The notes beneath the pieces are model-generated. The model searched no databases. It was not told the origin of the DNA and saw nothing but the letters and a program-made list of their open reading frames with translations. Both the position numbers and the translations under genes were made by a program. A stretch of 64,000 nucleotides of DNA from Protopterus annectens. Taxonomy: Eukaryota > Chordata > Ceratodontiformes > Protopteridae. This document shows positions 14,454 through 25,600 of the stretch, one piece after another. The DNA is taken from the NCBI RefSeq assembly GCF_019279795.1, contig NC_056750.1:823169830-823233829 (forward strand). The letters are read 5' to 3'. How positions within the stretch are numbered: the stretch's first letter is position 1; each line of letters opens with the position of its first letter.

Positions 14454-14781
14454 GTAGGTTTGCCACCTTTTCAAATGGCCAAAGTGGGACATTTTTGGTA
14501 CAAACATCAGATTTTACAGGCCGACACATACCCACAGTCAGTATAAAGATTAGAACTTTACTTTTTTGCCTAAATAAAAGCTTATTCTTGTAGCATTCTG
14601 TTTCTTATAACATTTAGGTATTTTAGATACAGATTAACTTTTATGCAACTATTACATAAAATATAGGAAATAATTTTGTCCTAAAATCTCAGGACATTTG
14701 CCATTTTTACAATTTTATGTTAGGATGCAACTGCCCAAAGAGGGACTGTCCCTCACCAAGTGGGACAGGTGGTAACCCTAC
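14454..14781. mobile_element. MITE-like element, 328 bp, with target duplication TGTTAA
   Basis: The left end GTAGGTTTGCCACC and the inverted right end (GTAGGGTTACCACC read from the minus strand) agree at 12 of 14 positions. The element is flanked on both sides by TGTTAA (14448-14453 and 14782-14787), as expected of a target-site duplication. The inside is AT-rich, non-palindromic and non-coding. Its length and lack of ORFs suit a non-autonomous DNA transposon. The superfamily is not determined. Confidence 0.7.
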
Positions 14782-14787
14782 TGTTAA

Positions 14788-16223
14788 GCTGTCAACCTGG
14801 AATGGTATGGGGCAAGCTGTGAAAACTCTAGGGACATAACTAGAGGGAACTTGCACATGTCAGGGTTGCATACATGACAAACAAGGTGTACCCTGCACTG
14901 GTGTTGTGTGAGTGGGCTACTGGCATACTTCAACTGGATTTATATCTGTGTCCAAGGTTGTTGGCAACAGTGATCACTAGCCGTGGCAGCATGAAGCTTG
15001 AGAGACATGCATCGGGAAGAGTGCATGGTGTATATACCTATCCTGCTGTTATTCGTAGGCATGGGGTTGGACATTAGTACATTTGTACGGAGTTTATTAG
15101 TATACCCTTCATACAGCTAATTTTATTTACCTGTAAGCCATGTGGAGAAAATGTCTGTTAACATTACCTGACTGTTTCTATAAACACTATAAACACATCT
15201 TAGTACCAGTCCCTGCATTCAAACTGTGGTCTGTATGTGCACAAATGAGCAGTATATCTATTTCTTATCACACTGAGCAACTGGGCCACTGCTATTGGCT
15301 GTTTGACTGATTTCTGCCTAAAATGCAATTGGTTACAAAGTCTGAGCTTGTAATATAAGTAGAGTGTCACAGAAGACTGTAGTGACAGTTGAACATACAT
15401 GCATGAGATTCATGCATGATAAATAGTAAACTGTGTATTAATACTTTGAATGCAGGTGTACACATTTAACCCTTAGTGGATGTTAATATATGTGATCTGT
15501 ACAGACCATAGCAGGGCACTGGACTGCTACCTATATTCAGGACTACATATAGCTGAAATGCAAAGGTTAACACAAGACAATGCTGCAGGAAACACACTAT
15601 AATACATTACACATTACTATTAAAGGTTCAAATCTTAGTGGAGAACATATATCAAATTTCATTGTATCTTGTTTTACAGCTCCACATCTACAGTTCAGCA
15701 TAACAGTTGGTTATCAGCCAAACCTCACTCAATCCATGGTCTTATAGCCATATTTGCTGTGTAGCACCTGTACAGTTATATTTCTTCAACAACAGACCAG
15801 AATAAACATAACAGTTTGTGTAAGTAACTTTTATTGAGGGTGACATGACACAGTGGTTTATTACATTCAATTTTTTTAAATTCAGTTGTACTGCACATCC
15901 TGTAGATGATGAATGCATGTCATTTCTTACCTTCACAGTATCAATCACAGTGTACTTTATTACCAGATCCTTAGTATTCATATTGTACATACTTATGTCA
16001 TTCCTACACACTATTACTACATTATTGGCTTTCTTTCAATAGTAGCTTGTTTGCTGTCTTCATCTGTATTGCAGAGTACCTGGCATTAGTCACTTATATC
16101 AATGTGGGTCTAACAACACATTTATTTAGTACACTCAGACCACACTATACCGAATGTCAGTAGACAATTACACTTTCTTATTTATTGTACTATATATTGC
16201 AAGATAGATCTGTACTCATCGCA
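14788..16223. other. No recognisable feature
   Basis: AT-rich, non-coding. If the minus-strand gene at 16224-16690 had further exons, they would lie here, but I find no counterpart of the 63.7-kb candidate exon. Confidence 0.4.
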
Positions 16224-16690
16224 CTGTTGGCACAGCCACACCAGGTATCCAGCATGGGCCTCAATGTTATAAGCCTTCTCCTCTGCAGCTGTGGGGGGAA
16301 AACACACCATTATGCATACCTGTCTATCAGATATTCATACAATTTGATAAATGACCAGTTGATATACTTACAAACTTCTGGGAAATTCCAGGCCAGAGCA
16401 TCTTGGATCCATTGGGCCAAGAGCACCACCTTCCTCTGCTTCAGGTCATCATAATGATGACAGACCTGCTCACCAGTGTGGGGGATTCCAGTGGCATTGG
16501 TAAGCTCACGCACCAGATGGTCCCAGGCCTCAGACTTGTATTCTGAATCCTGGTACTGGCCTTGCAGCAGTCTGTCATCATGGTTCTTAACAAGGACCCA
16601 AGCCATGACCCTGGACTCCAATATGCCCCAGCGCTGCACCTGAAAGTGCGGTCCCTCTCCAGCATCTGCCACAGTTCCTGCACGGATCAA
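16224..16690 (-). pseudogene. SANT/Myb-type two-exon gene fragment, copy A
   Basis: Exon 1 (about 16690-16372) reads VMAWVLVKNHDDRLLQGQYQ, EYKSEAWDHLVRELTNATGI and GEQVCHHYDDLKQRKVVLLA, a SANT/Myb-like helix-turn-helix pattern (tryptophan helix, RTxxQVxxHYxDLKxR third helix). It ends at a consensus donor (TTT|GTAAGTAT, GT at 16371-16370). After an 83-bp intron and a CCCCCCACAG acceptor, exon 2 (16288-16224) reads AEEKAYNIEAHAGYLVWLCQ. The homologue at 61137-61601 shares the intron position and phase. The next donor seems lost, with CAG followed by TG. The N-terminus is frame-disrupted. Probably a transposon-associated DNA-binding protein. The exact family is inferred. Confidence 0.65.
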
Positions 16691-16726
16691 ACTCTAACAG
16701 GTTCTGCCTGAATTCCCACCTGTGTG

Positions 16727-16738
16727 GTTTAAATAAGA
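16727..16738 (-). promoter_or_regulatory. TATA-like box upstream of SANT-type copy A
   Basis: On the minus strand CTTATTTAAACC lies about 40 bp upstream of the gene's first ATG and is followed by CACAGGTGGGAAT. The same arrangement, CCTATTTAAACC then CAACAGGTGGGAAT, precedes the homologous gene at 61 kb. Conservation between two otherwise diverged copies argues for a real core promoter. Confidence 0.55.
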
Positions 16739-16769
16739 CCATTTTCCCATCCTTTGCTGCCATTTGACC

Positions 16770-17030
16770 ATTTTAAAAAATGCTAAGCACAGCTCAGCAG
16801 TGTGCAAACCTTCTAAGCTTAGTTGAGCAGTGCTTAAAATGGCAAATGATTGGCAGTACTTAGTGATGTACAAATTTGCTGAGCTGAGAACTGCTTAGAA
16901 GGGGACTGCTTAGCAATGCTCAAACCGGCTAAACTGAGCTAAGCACTGCTAAGTATTGATGAGACAGGTCCTGTTTAAGCATTACTTGGCTTAGCAAAAC
17001 TTAGCTAAGGGTAAACAAGATTTTTCATTT
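16770..17030. other. Cluster of GCTTAG/CTAAGC/TTAGC motifs
   Basis: Short motifs of the type GCTTAG, CTAAGC and GCTCAG are packed in both orientations directly upstream of the minus-strand SANT-type gene. A comparable block (TTAAGC, TTAGC, GCTTA) lies upstream of the homologue near 60270-61060. Such subterminal motif clusters are typical of binding sites for transposon-encoded proteins. That role is inference. Confidence 0.5.
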
Positions 17031-17313
17031 AAAAAGGTACATTAATTGCTCATTATTGTTACATTATTATTAAGTGCATGTATTTTACTTTACATTACCT
17101 CCCCTATGTACTTTAATCACATTACCTTGGGGTGTGACTGTACTGTATTGGGCACTTGTGTTGAAATGGTGGATTTCACCTCATACCTCCATGTACACTG
17201 GGAATCTGCACCAGCTACACTACCTTGGTTAACAAATATCAATAACTACATAAATAGATAAAATAAAAATTAATGTAAAAATGCTTTCCCATGTAAAAGC
17301 TGAATGATCTGTT

Positions 17314-17382
17314 TGGGTATTCAAACCGTGCACCTACTTCACTCAAAGCAGTGACTCTAATGGCTCAGCTAACTTGGCTGTG
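17314..17382 (-). other. tRNA-like (pol III box A/B) segment
   Basis: Minus strand carries GTTAGCTGAGCCATTA (box A-like) and, about 30 bp on, GGTTTGAATACC (box B-like). It lacks a clean cloverleaf acceptor stem, so it is more likely a SINE-head relic than a tRNA gene. Confidence 0.45.
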
Positions 17383-17535
17383 AAGATTTCAGCCATACAT
17401 TTCTATATAGCTTCTCGATATGTTTAAGCACTGGTGAGTAAAGCGCTGCTCCATGCAAACATGTTCAGCTATGCTTAAACTTTAAAGAAAAACAAATTAA
17501 AAAAATAACAAATAGATATAATAGGGGAAATAACA

Positions 17536-18110
17536 TTTAATTACCATGCTGTATGGCACTCTTGACAGTACAGGGAGTATGTTACAGTTACTGTAACACA
17601 CCCCCTACATCTACATTTTTAGAATGGACAGGAACACACAAATATTTATCCATTGTAGTGCTGTATGACACTTGGAAAGTGCAGAAGGTGTGTTGTGGAC
17701 ACTGTTACACATCCCCTGTGTGACATACATGCATTCATTTGCTTATGAAAAAGTGTGCAAGGACACTTTATTTGAATCATTTAGTGCTGTACGGCACTTT
17801 GACAATGCAGGGGGTGTTTTACGGATACTGTAATGCACCTCCTTTGTGACATTACACCTAAAATTATTAAATAAGTATCCAAGAACACTTTCTTTATTGT
17901 TTTAGTGCTGCATGGCACTTTGGCAATGCATGAGTTGTGTTATGGATACTGTAACCTACCCACTATGTGACATTACACTTAAAAGTATTAAATAAGTGTC
18001 CAAAAACACTTTCTTTATATTTTTAGTGCTGTATGGCACTTTAAGAGTGTAGGGGGCATGTTACAGATCTGCGATCACTGTATCCACCCCCTAGCACTCA
18101 TTCACTATCT
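17536..18110. repeat. Five-copy diverged tandem repeat, about 120 bp per unit
   Basis: The core TGCTGTATGGCACTTT and variants recurs near 17548, 17661, 17784, 17907 and 18028. Each is followed by a GGGTGTGTTA...GATACTGTAA stretch and CCCTMTGTGACATTACA. Non-coding. 17031-17313 and 17383-17535 between this array and the motif cluster hold nothing else recognisable. Confidence 0.85.
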
Positions 18111-18861
18111 GTGTACATGGCTCCCCCTCAGTAGCGTACCTTCATTGATATGCAAGGTGCATTGTCAAAAGGGAGATGCAGACACAGGCACCATTCACCC
18201 CGTGTAGGAATAATGCTATTCCTACATGGGATTTATTAAATCTAGAGGAGTATCTTTAGCACTGAATTATAAAAAGGTATTATGCATTTTCTTCCTCTTG
18301 CAGCTTACTTAGTTTAGACATTTTTCAGTAGAGAAGTAGGCCATAGGCTGATGGGGGGAGTACTGGTAAGGAAAATAAAAAGGACCCAAAATCACTGCCA
18401 GAAAGATGGCATATACCCACAAGTAAACAGAAAAACAAGAGTAAAGGATGGTGAAAATCGCTCATCTTTCCAGCTGTTGTAATTCACACTTGCTCTGTAG
18501 CACCAATATATAGTTACCTATGGGCAGGGGGGATAGATTGCCTTTTAACCTTGTCCTGAAAGGACATCTTTGAGCCAGAAAAGCACAAGAACAAGGCAGA
18601 GGAAGGCTATATGAATATGTTAATCATAGTCATAGAGAAAACAGAAACAAGTTAAGCTATTATACCATCAACTAACTTCAGTCCTATAAAAAGGTTTGGA
18701 AAAAAGTAACATCACTCCTTAATTCTAGTCCTTCTGAAATGATTTTTGCCATATACCTTGATTTAAGATCAGGCTTGAGAAATCAGTGAATGCTGTGTTA
18801 TGTTTTTGCCATCAGTCTCAGAAGATGCAACAGACAGAAAATATTTTTTTCTGTGTTGCAG
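18111..18861. other. No recognisable feature, possibly intronic
   Basis: Non-coding. The last 20 bases form the polypyrimidine tract and AG acceptor of the candidate exon that follows. Confidence 0.35.
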
Positions 18862-19126
18862 AACAACAAAGCACTGTTGCCAGTTGTGTTCGAGGAGAAA
18901 GAGGGACCTAGAGGTCAAAGGAAGAAATTCAATCCTTTCAAGGACAAAGCAAAAGACATCAGGATAAAAGAAACTTGGAAAGGAGAGACTGTGGAACCAA
19001 GTGTTCCTTCATGTCATATACAAAAAATATGGAGCCCTGTTGTTAAGGAGAAGGAGGAAGTAGAGGGTGTCACTGCTGATGCAGAAGAGGTACTTTTACT
19101 TAATAAGGCAAACAGCTCTTCCCCTT
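18862..19126 (+). CDS. Candidate internal exon of an unidentified protein-coding gene
   Basis: A T-rich tract and TGTTGCAG precede it, and a strong donor CCTT|GTAAGT follows. The 265-bp exon starts in phase 0, ends in phase 1 and has no stop. It encodes a charged, lysine/glutamate-rich peptide beginning NNKALLPVVFEEKEGPRGQR and containing KFNPFKDKAKDIRIKETWKG. I do not recognise the protein. The composition (biased to Lys, Glu and Val, with no repeat signature) differs from the surrounding transposons. An open frame extends upstream to an ATG at 18790 but includes the pyrimidine tract, so I take the acceptor as the boundary. It could instead be a processed or chance ORF. Confidence 0.4.
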
Positions 19127-20096
19127 GTAAGTCTGTGTTACAGTGGATTTTGTCATTGTTTTTTTGATAGGATTTGTTTGTTTGTTTGTACTTGGAGTAG
19201 TTACTACATTTATTTAGGCCTTTTGACTGGATTAGTCCCACTAGGTTAGAGGCCTGTTTTCAGGAGAGATCTTATGTGGTAATCATACTAACTGGGAGAA
19301 ATTTTGCCAGGACACTGAAGAACTAAATGAACTGCCCCATTTAGTATGATAAAAGGAACATATTCTTGTCATGCAAAAGGCAATTGGCACATAAAGTTAC
19401 CCCTTCCTTGTCCCTTCCATGCCTCACAGAAAGAATAGCCAGTGATCCCATATACTAACATATATTTGTCACTATTAAGAGCCTGTGAACTGAAAGGTTG
19501 TGTCCCTGCTGAGTACTTGTTTGGATTAGATGATTAGAAACTCAGATAATATTCAACTGTGGAATACGATAAAAGTCAATCAGGATGACGTATATATGTT
19601 TAAAATCAGAGAGTCATAATATAGGTTTAAAAATGTCACAGATCTGTAGTGTGAAACCTAAACATTATAACTTCAGAGGCAGTTCTACTGGCATCACACA
19701 CATAATGCATTTATTGGTGTCTTATTGTGATGCTGTAAACCAAACTGAAAGAATAGCTCATCAAGTAACATAAATGGCCAAGGAGGTAAGGATTACACAT
19801 GTCCAACATGGTCATCTTCCTGCAAAACATTTAACATTTGGAACACAGCCTAGCAATTATGCAGTGCCATGCATTATAGTCTGATGATTTTAAAGGCATA
19901 TTTATCCTAAATATAATAAAAACTCATTTTATAAACATGTCAGAAATGTTAGGGAAAGTAATAATCTATAGACGAGTATGACAGGGTATCTGAGAATAAC
20001 AGAGTAATGGGTTTAAGATGTGAGTTGAGATATATTAATTAAGACACTGTTGAAGAGTAAATTATAAATGAATAAACACACATAATTAGAATGTTT
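19127..20096. other. No recognisable feature
   Basis: Would be intron if the preceding exon is real. AT-rich, no repeats I can name. Confidence 0.35.
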
Positions 20097-20375
20097 AATA
20101 TGGTGCAGTGGTAGCGTTGTTGCCTCACAGCAAGAGGTTCTCCTGTTCAGTTCTCGGCTGGAGTGCCTTCTGTGTGGAGTCTGCATGTCCTCCCCATGGT
20201 TGAGCGGCATTCGAAAGACATGCGTAGAATGGGCATGCCTTCGTTGAAGGTTGGGCATCAGGCTGGTAACTCAGCACCATAAAAAAAAAATCTATTGCCA
20301 ATTATTAGCGGACCGAAGTTCCACTGTGGTGACCCCTAACTGGGAAAAGCCGAAAAGACAAACAACAAATAAAGG
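20097..20375 (+). mobile_element. tRNA-derived SINE, plus-strand copy
   Basis: The head ATGGTGCAGTGGTAGCGTTG is a box A region and TGTTCAGTTCTCG the box B counterpart. The body is shared with the minus-strand copy at 59790-60025 (CATGCGTAGAATGGGC, CTTCGTTGAAGG). The tail ATTAGCGGACCGAAGTTCCA then GGGAAAAGCCGAAAAGACAA resembles the LINE-derived 3' tail of fish and amphibian tRNA SINEs. Such SINEs are transcribed by RNA polymerase III and mobilised by a partner LINE. No clear target duplication seen here. Confidence 0.85.
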
Positions 20376-20720
20376 CAGTAGTGTTAGTATAGCATTGTAT
20401 GACCTCAAGAACAGAGTGAAGTCAAGCACAAGAAGTAATGTCAACAGCAAATAGTTTTTGTTCCTCTCAGAGGCCTTATCACCTTTTTTTCTTGTACATA
20501 GAGTTTTACCTGCCTCATATACATTACAGAAAAAGGTGTAGTAGCAGGAGGTGTTGCTTTGAGATCCACAAAATAGTTACAACTGCCACACTGATAGAGG
20601 GCAAAAGTGAACTGTCCAAACTGTTTCTATGAGGAATGAATGTCTTTAAAAGCTCAGACACTTTGGTCCCCCCCAACAAAACAAAAATATACTACTGTGA
20701 GGTAAACACGTTAACCATCA
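20376..20720. other. No recognisable feature
   Basis: Non-coding spacer between the SINE and a minus-strand LINE end. Confidence 0.35.
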
Positions 20721-20820
20721 TTTGTTTATTTATTTATTAAAATTTGTTTACCAGGAAATTCTGAATGGGTAGAAGTCCATTTTCAATTGAGGTCTGGGGA
20801 GAAAAGCTCCAAAATATTAC
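20721..20820 (-). mobile_element. 3' end of a CR1/L2-like LINE, truncated
   Basis: On the minus strand it reads GGAGCTTTTCTCC...CCTCAATTGAAAATGG then GGTAAACAAATTTT and a (AATA)n tail. The same 3' terminus (CTCCACTGAAAATGG...GTTAACAAATG with an AAT-rich tail) ends the LINEs at 42917, 46121 and 56355. Only the last 100 bp are recognisable. 20821-21079 shows nothing else. Confidence 0.7.
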
Positions 20821-21079
20821 AAAACATTTTAAGAACAATAATTTTACACTCTTCAAAAATAAAATAAAACAATTGCAGTTTAAATAATTATAGGAAATTA
20901 GACATAATATAAACCCATACCTGGGTTTTGCACCTACCATGCATTCACACCTGATGTTTCCATATTTCTCAAGCATCACATTACCTCAATTCATATTCAT
21001 GTAAATCAAAAAATCAGATTCACTAAACTCCATTTTATCATGGACAAGACAAATCTATCACTGTATAGGCTACCACAGG

Positions 21080-22640
21080 ACATCCTCCATGTCCCCTGAT
21101 GAGTACATAAGAATCCTAAGTGTGCTTAAGGAACTAGCCATTACCAAAAGTGCATTTAGTATTTGGGATGTCAACCACCCTTTAATAAGCTGGAGCACCT
21201 ATACCTCCAGAGTTGGGTATGTCCAGAAAATGTTAGACTTAATAAATACAATTTCTTTAGAAGAGAGTGTTAAACCAACTAGAAGACCACCCTTCTAATT
21301 TCCCCATCCCTTCTTATCTCTGACCATAAACTTGTAACCTTATCTTTCAAAAACATCTAAAGCCATTTTGGCAGTACTTCTGAATTTAGACATTTCATAC
21401 AGGGAAACCTCCTCAAACTCTATCATGAGCAAAACCTGGATTCCCTTGTTACATGAGCAGACCTGCCACCAACGCTGCTGTTATTTATACAAATGAGTTT
21501 GGTTCCCACGTAGGTTAAGTGCTTCAACTCAGCCATCTTTACTAGAGACAAATACAATGGGAAACCTCCCTGGTGGTGCATCAGCTTACATAAACACTAA
21601 AATAAATAATAAAACACTTCTTAAATCATACAGCAGATCTAAAATTCCTTGTATTAAAGAAAGCATCAAGAATATTGGTAAGGAACTAAAAGCTACTGTC
21701 AGGCCTAGTAAGGCACATCATGAACATAAACTAGCTTCTGAAACCAAGGATAGTAATAAGTCCTTCTTCAGTTACTTTAGGAAACTAAGGAATAATCAAC
21801 AGCAGTGTTCTGAATTTATCTACAAAGGCACCATGCCATAGCTCTCAACCTCTTAGAGCAAGAAATCCAGAAAAAGCCATAAATAACAGGGGGAAAAAGC
21901 CTTACACACTTAGAAGGTTGATAGAATAACAGGTTTTGCAATAGTATTAATTTTCTGAAGGGTATAAAGTCTGAATCTCAAATGTCTGTCATTATGTTCT
22001 GACTTTAGTCTTCAAAGATGTAGCAATTATTTGCCAGAAAACCACAATTTTATGAGTAACAGGCAAAAAATATGAGGCACAAATCTGGACATTCTGTGAA
22101 AATCTGTATAGTTGAAAGGTCTGCACAACACACTCTGACCTCATAGACATAGCAAACAAATGTAGAGCAAAATTCACCCACACAACAGTCATCTTAAGTT
22201 CACAAATTCTCATATCCTTTACACCTCTAAACATCACAACGTAACCCATGCTAAATGTGCTTTGTAAAACTAAAAATGCTACTTCTATGTGGCCTGATAA
22301 TTGACCTAGATGCATAATAGATAAGGCAAACATGCCCTTATGAAGCTGTTCCTTGAATTTTTTAACTTCTGCATTTGTCCCCATTTGTCCCCATGCCCTT
22401 ATGAAGCCACTCCTTAAATTGTTTAACTTCAACATTTGTCCCCAAAGTGTAGTAAACTGCAGTAGTGATAACCCTACAGAATGGCGGTTCTACCACTGAC
22501 CCAGGAAATTATAGCCCCAGTTGCCTGACCAGTCTGATTTCCAAAGCTATGGAGTGCATTATATCTAACCTTGTAAATTATGATGTCAAAAACCTTATCA
22601 TCATGCTAGACCCACATCAGTCTGGCATTGTCAAAGTCAC
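21080..22640 (+). mobile_element. L2-like LINE fragment (endonuclease end, linker, RT start)
   Basis: IWDVNHPLISW at about 21160 corresponds to the GDFNxPxIxW block of the APE endonuclease. The linker follows at 21557-21841 with FFSYFRKLRNNQ, matching the lysine-rich region before RT. GGSTTDPGNYSPSCLTSLIS, AMECIISNLV and LDPHQSGIV at 22480-22640 match RT entry motifs seen in the copy at 40460-40640. Frames are broken. The sequence 21985-22440 between linker and RT is not LINE-like and contains a 50-bp tandem duplication (ATGCCCTTATGAAG at 22334 and 22393). The element is cut off where the PLE begins at 22641. Confidence 0.7.
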
Positions 22641-25600
22641 TAATGTCTGTTTGTGAGGTTGCCCATTCAGGAGTCAATGGAAGAAATCATTTGTCCAAGA
22701 GCCGCTACAAGGAGGTCAGAAATGCAAGGAACCACCAGCCACAGTACAAACAAGAACTTTAAAAAAGATGTGGGAATTGAACCCAGAGAATTAGTTTGGA
22801 ACATTTCAATGTACGTTTTGAAAGATGCAGAGTATTCATTACTGAAGAAAGGTTTGGGGTTTATTCCAACCTCACAAACAGACATTAGTGACTTATTGAT
22901 TGAACTGTGTTTATTTACTCGCAAAATTGCTTTAAAAATGTTGTTTGGGAATGATGTTAATAATGATGCAGCACCATATAGAAAAAATAGTGTCTTTGTA
23001 CCAGGTTTGCCACCTAATGTGGAAACGTTTTTGAAAGCATGTGAGAATGATATATACAGTATGTTTACTAATCGGAAACATAGGTATGATATCAGTAATT
23101 TATCTAATGCAGAACAACAAGCACTGATTGATATACAAGCAAATACAGAAATTGTCATTCGTCCAGCCGACAAAGGTGGACCTGTTGTAGATTTAGACTC
23201 TGAGTAATGTTATGAAACTATGTATTCAATGTTATCTGATTCAACTACATACAGTGTTGTACAAATAAGTGTTGTTGATAAAATGAAGGAACACATTTTT
23301 AATACACTGAAAGAATGTATGTTCATGTGTCTTCTAACTAAGGAACTCTTTGAGTTTTTTTCTGTGCAGCAACCAGTTATTCCTCAGATACATGGCTTCC
23401 CCAAATTACATAAAAATCTGGTATCCCCTCTGTTTAGGCCAATAGCAGCGGGAGCAGGATGGCTGACAGAACCCATCTCTGTGTATCTAGATGGCCAACT
23501 TAGAAAAGTGTTAGATGACTGTCAAGTAGTTTTGAAGGACAGAGAACATTTTTTGCATGACTTGTATACATTCATGGAACTCTCTAGCTAACTAAGAACT
23601 CATTTTTGGTTACACTTGATGTAGTCTTCCTATTTGCATGTATCCTGAATTTTGAAGGGATTAACATGGTGAAGTGTTATCTGACCCATTACGGGAAAAT
23701 TACATCTCAGCAGATAGAGTTTATCTGCATGCTAATTGAGATAGTATTGGAGTATACCATCTATGTGTTTGGGAATGCGTTTATCTGTATGCTACTTGAG
23801 ATAGTATTGGAGTATAACATCTATGTGTTTGGGAATGCGTTTATCTATGCTACTTGAGATAGTATTGGAGTATAACATCTTTGTGTTTGGGAATGCGTTT
23901 ATCTGTATGCTACTTGAGATAGTATTGGAGTATAACATCTTTGTGTTTGGGAATGCGTTTATCTGTATGCTACTTGAGATAGTATTGGAGTATAACATCT
24001 ATGTGTTTGGGAATGCGTTTATCTGCATGCTACTTGAGATAGTATTGGAGTATAACATCTTTGTGTTTGGGAATGCATTTATCTGTATGCTACTTGAGAT
24101 AGTATTGGAGTATAACATCTTTGTGTTTGGGAATGCGTTTATCTGTATGCTACTTGAGATAGTATTGGAGTATAACATCTTTGTGTTTGGGAATGCGTTT
24201 ATCTGTATGCTACTTGAGATAGTATTGGAGTATAACATCTATGTGTTTGGGAATGCGTTTATCTGCATGCTACTTGAGATAGTATTGGAGTATAACATCT
24301 ATGTGTTTGGGAATGCGTTTATCTGTGCTACTTGAGATAGTATTGGAGTATAACATCTATGTGTTTGGGAATGTGTTTATCTGTGCTACTTGAGATACTA
24401 TTGGAGCATAACATCTTTGTGTTTGGGAATGCGTTTATCTGTATGCTACTTGAGATAGTATTGGAGTATAACATCTTTGTGTTTGGGAATGCGTTTATCT
24501 GTGTGCTACTTGAGATAGTATTGCAGTATAACATCTTTGTGTTTGGGAATGTGTTTATCTGTGCTACTTGAGATAGTATTGGAGTATAACATCTATGTGT
24601 TTGGGAATGCGTTTATCTGTGCTACTTGAGATAGTATTGGAGTATAACATCTATGTGTTTGGGAATGCGTTTATCTGTATGCTACTTGAGATAGTATTGG
24701 AGTATAACATCTTTGTGTTTGGGAATGCGTTTATCTGTGTGCTACTTGAGATAGTATTGCAGTATAACATCTTTGTGTTTGGGAATGCGTTTATCTGTGC
24801 TACTTGAGATAGTATTGGAGTATAACATCTTTGTGTTTGGGAATGCGTTTATCTGTGCTACTTGAGATAGTATTGGAGTATAACATCTATGTGTTTGGGA
24901 ATGCTTTTATCTGCATGCTACTTGAGATAGTATTGGAGTATAACATCTATGTGTTTGGGAATGCGTTTATCTTTGCTACTTGAGATAGTATTGGAGTATA
25001 ACATCTTTGTGTTTGGGAATGCGTTTATCTGTGCTACTTGAGATAGTATTGGAGTATAACATCTATGTGTTTGGGAATGCGTTTATCTGCATGCTACTTG
25101 AGATAGTATTGGAGTATAACATCTTTGTGTTTGGGAATGCGTTTATCTGTGCTACTTGAGATAGTATTGGAGTATAACATCTATGTGTTTGGGAATGCGT
25201 TTATCTGCATGCTACTTGAGATAGTATTGGAGTATAACATCTATGTGTTTGGGAATGCGTTTATCTGTATGCTACTTGAGATAGTATTGGAGTATAACAT
25301 CTATGTGTTTGGGAATGCGTTTATCTGTGCTACTTGAGATAGTATTGGAGTATAACATCTATGTGTTTGGGAATGCGTTTATCTGCATGCTACTTGAGAT
25401 AGTATTGGAGTATAACATCTTTGTGTTTGGGAATGCGTTTATCTGTGCTACTTGAGATAGTATTGGAGTATAACATCTATGTGTTTGGGAATGCGTTTAT
25501 CTGCATGCTACTTGAGATAGTATTGGAGTATAACATCTATGTGTTTGGGAATGCGTTTATCTGTATGCTACTTGAGATAGTATTGGAGTATAACATCTAT

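Noticed and set aside
21992-22435. Open frame of 147 codons on the minus strand
   Set aside because: No recognisable motif. It runs through a 50-bp tandem duplication and a dispersed repeat related to 2000 and shows no start context. Treated as chance.
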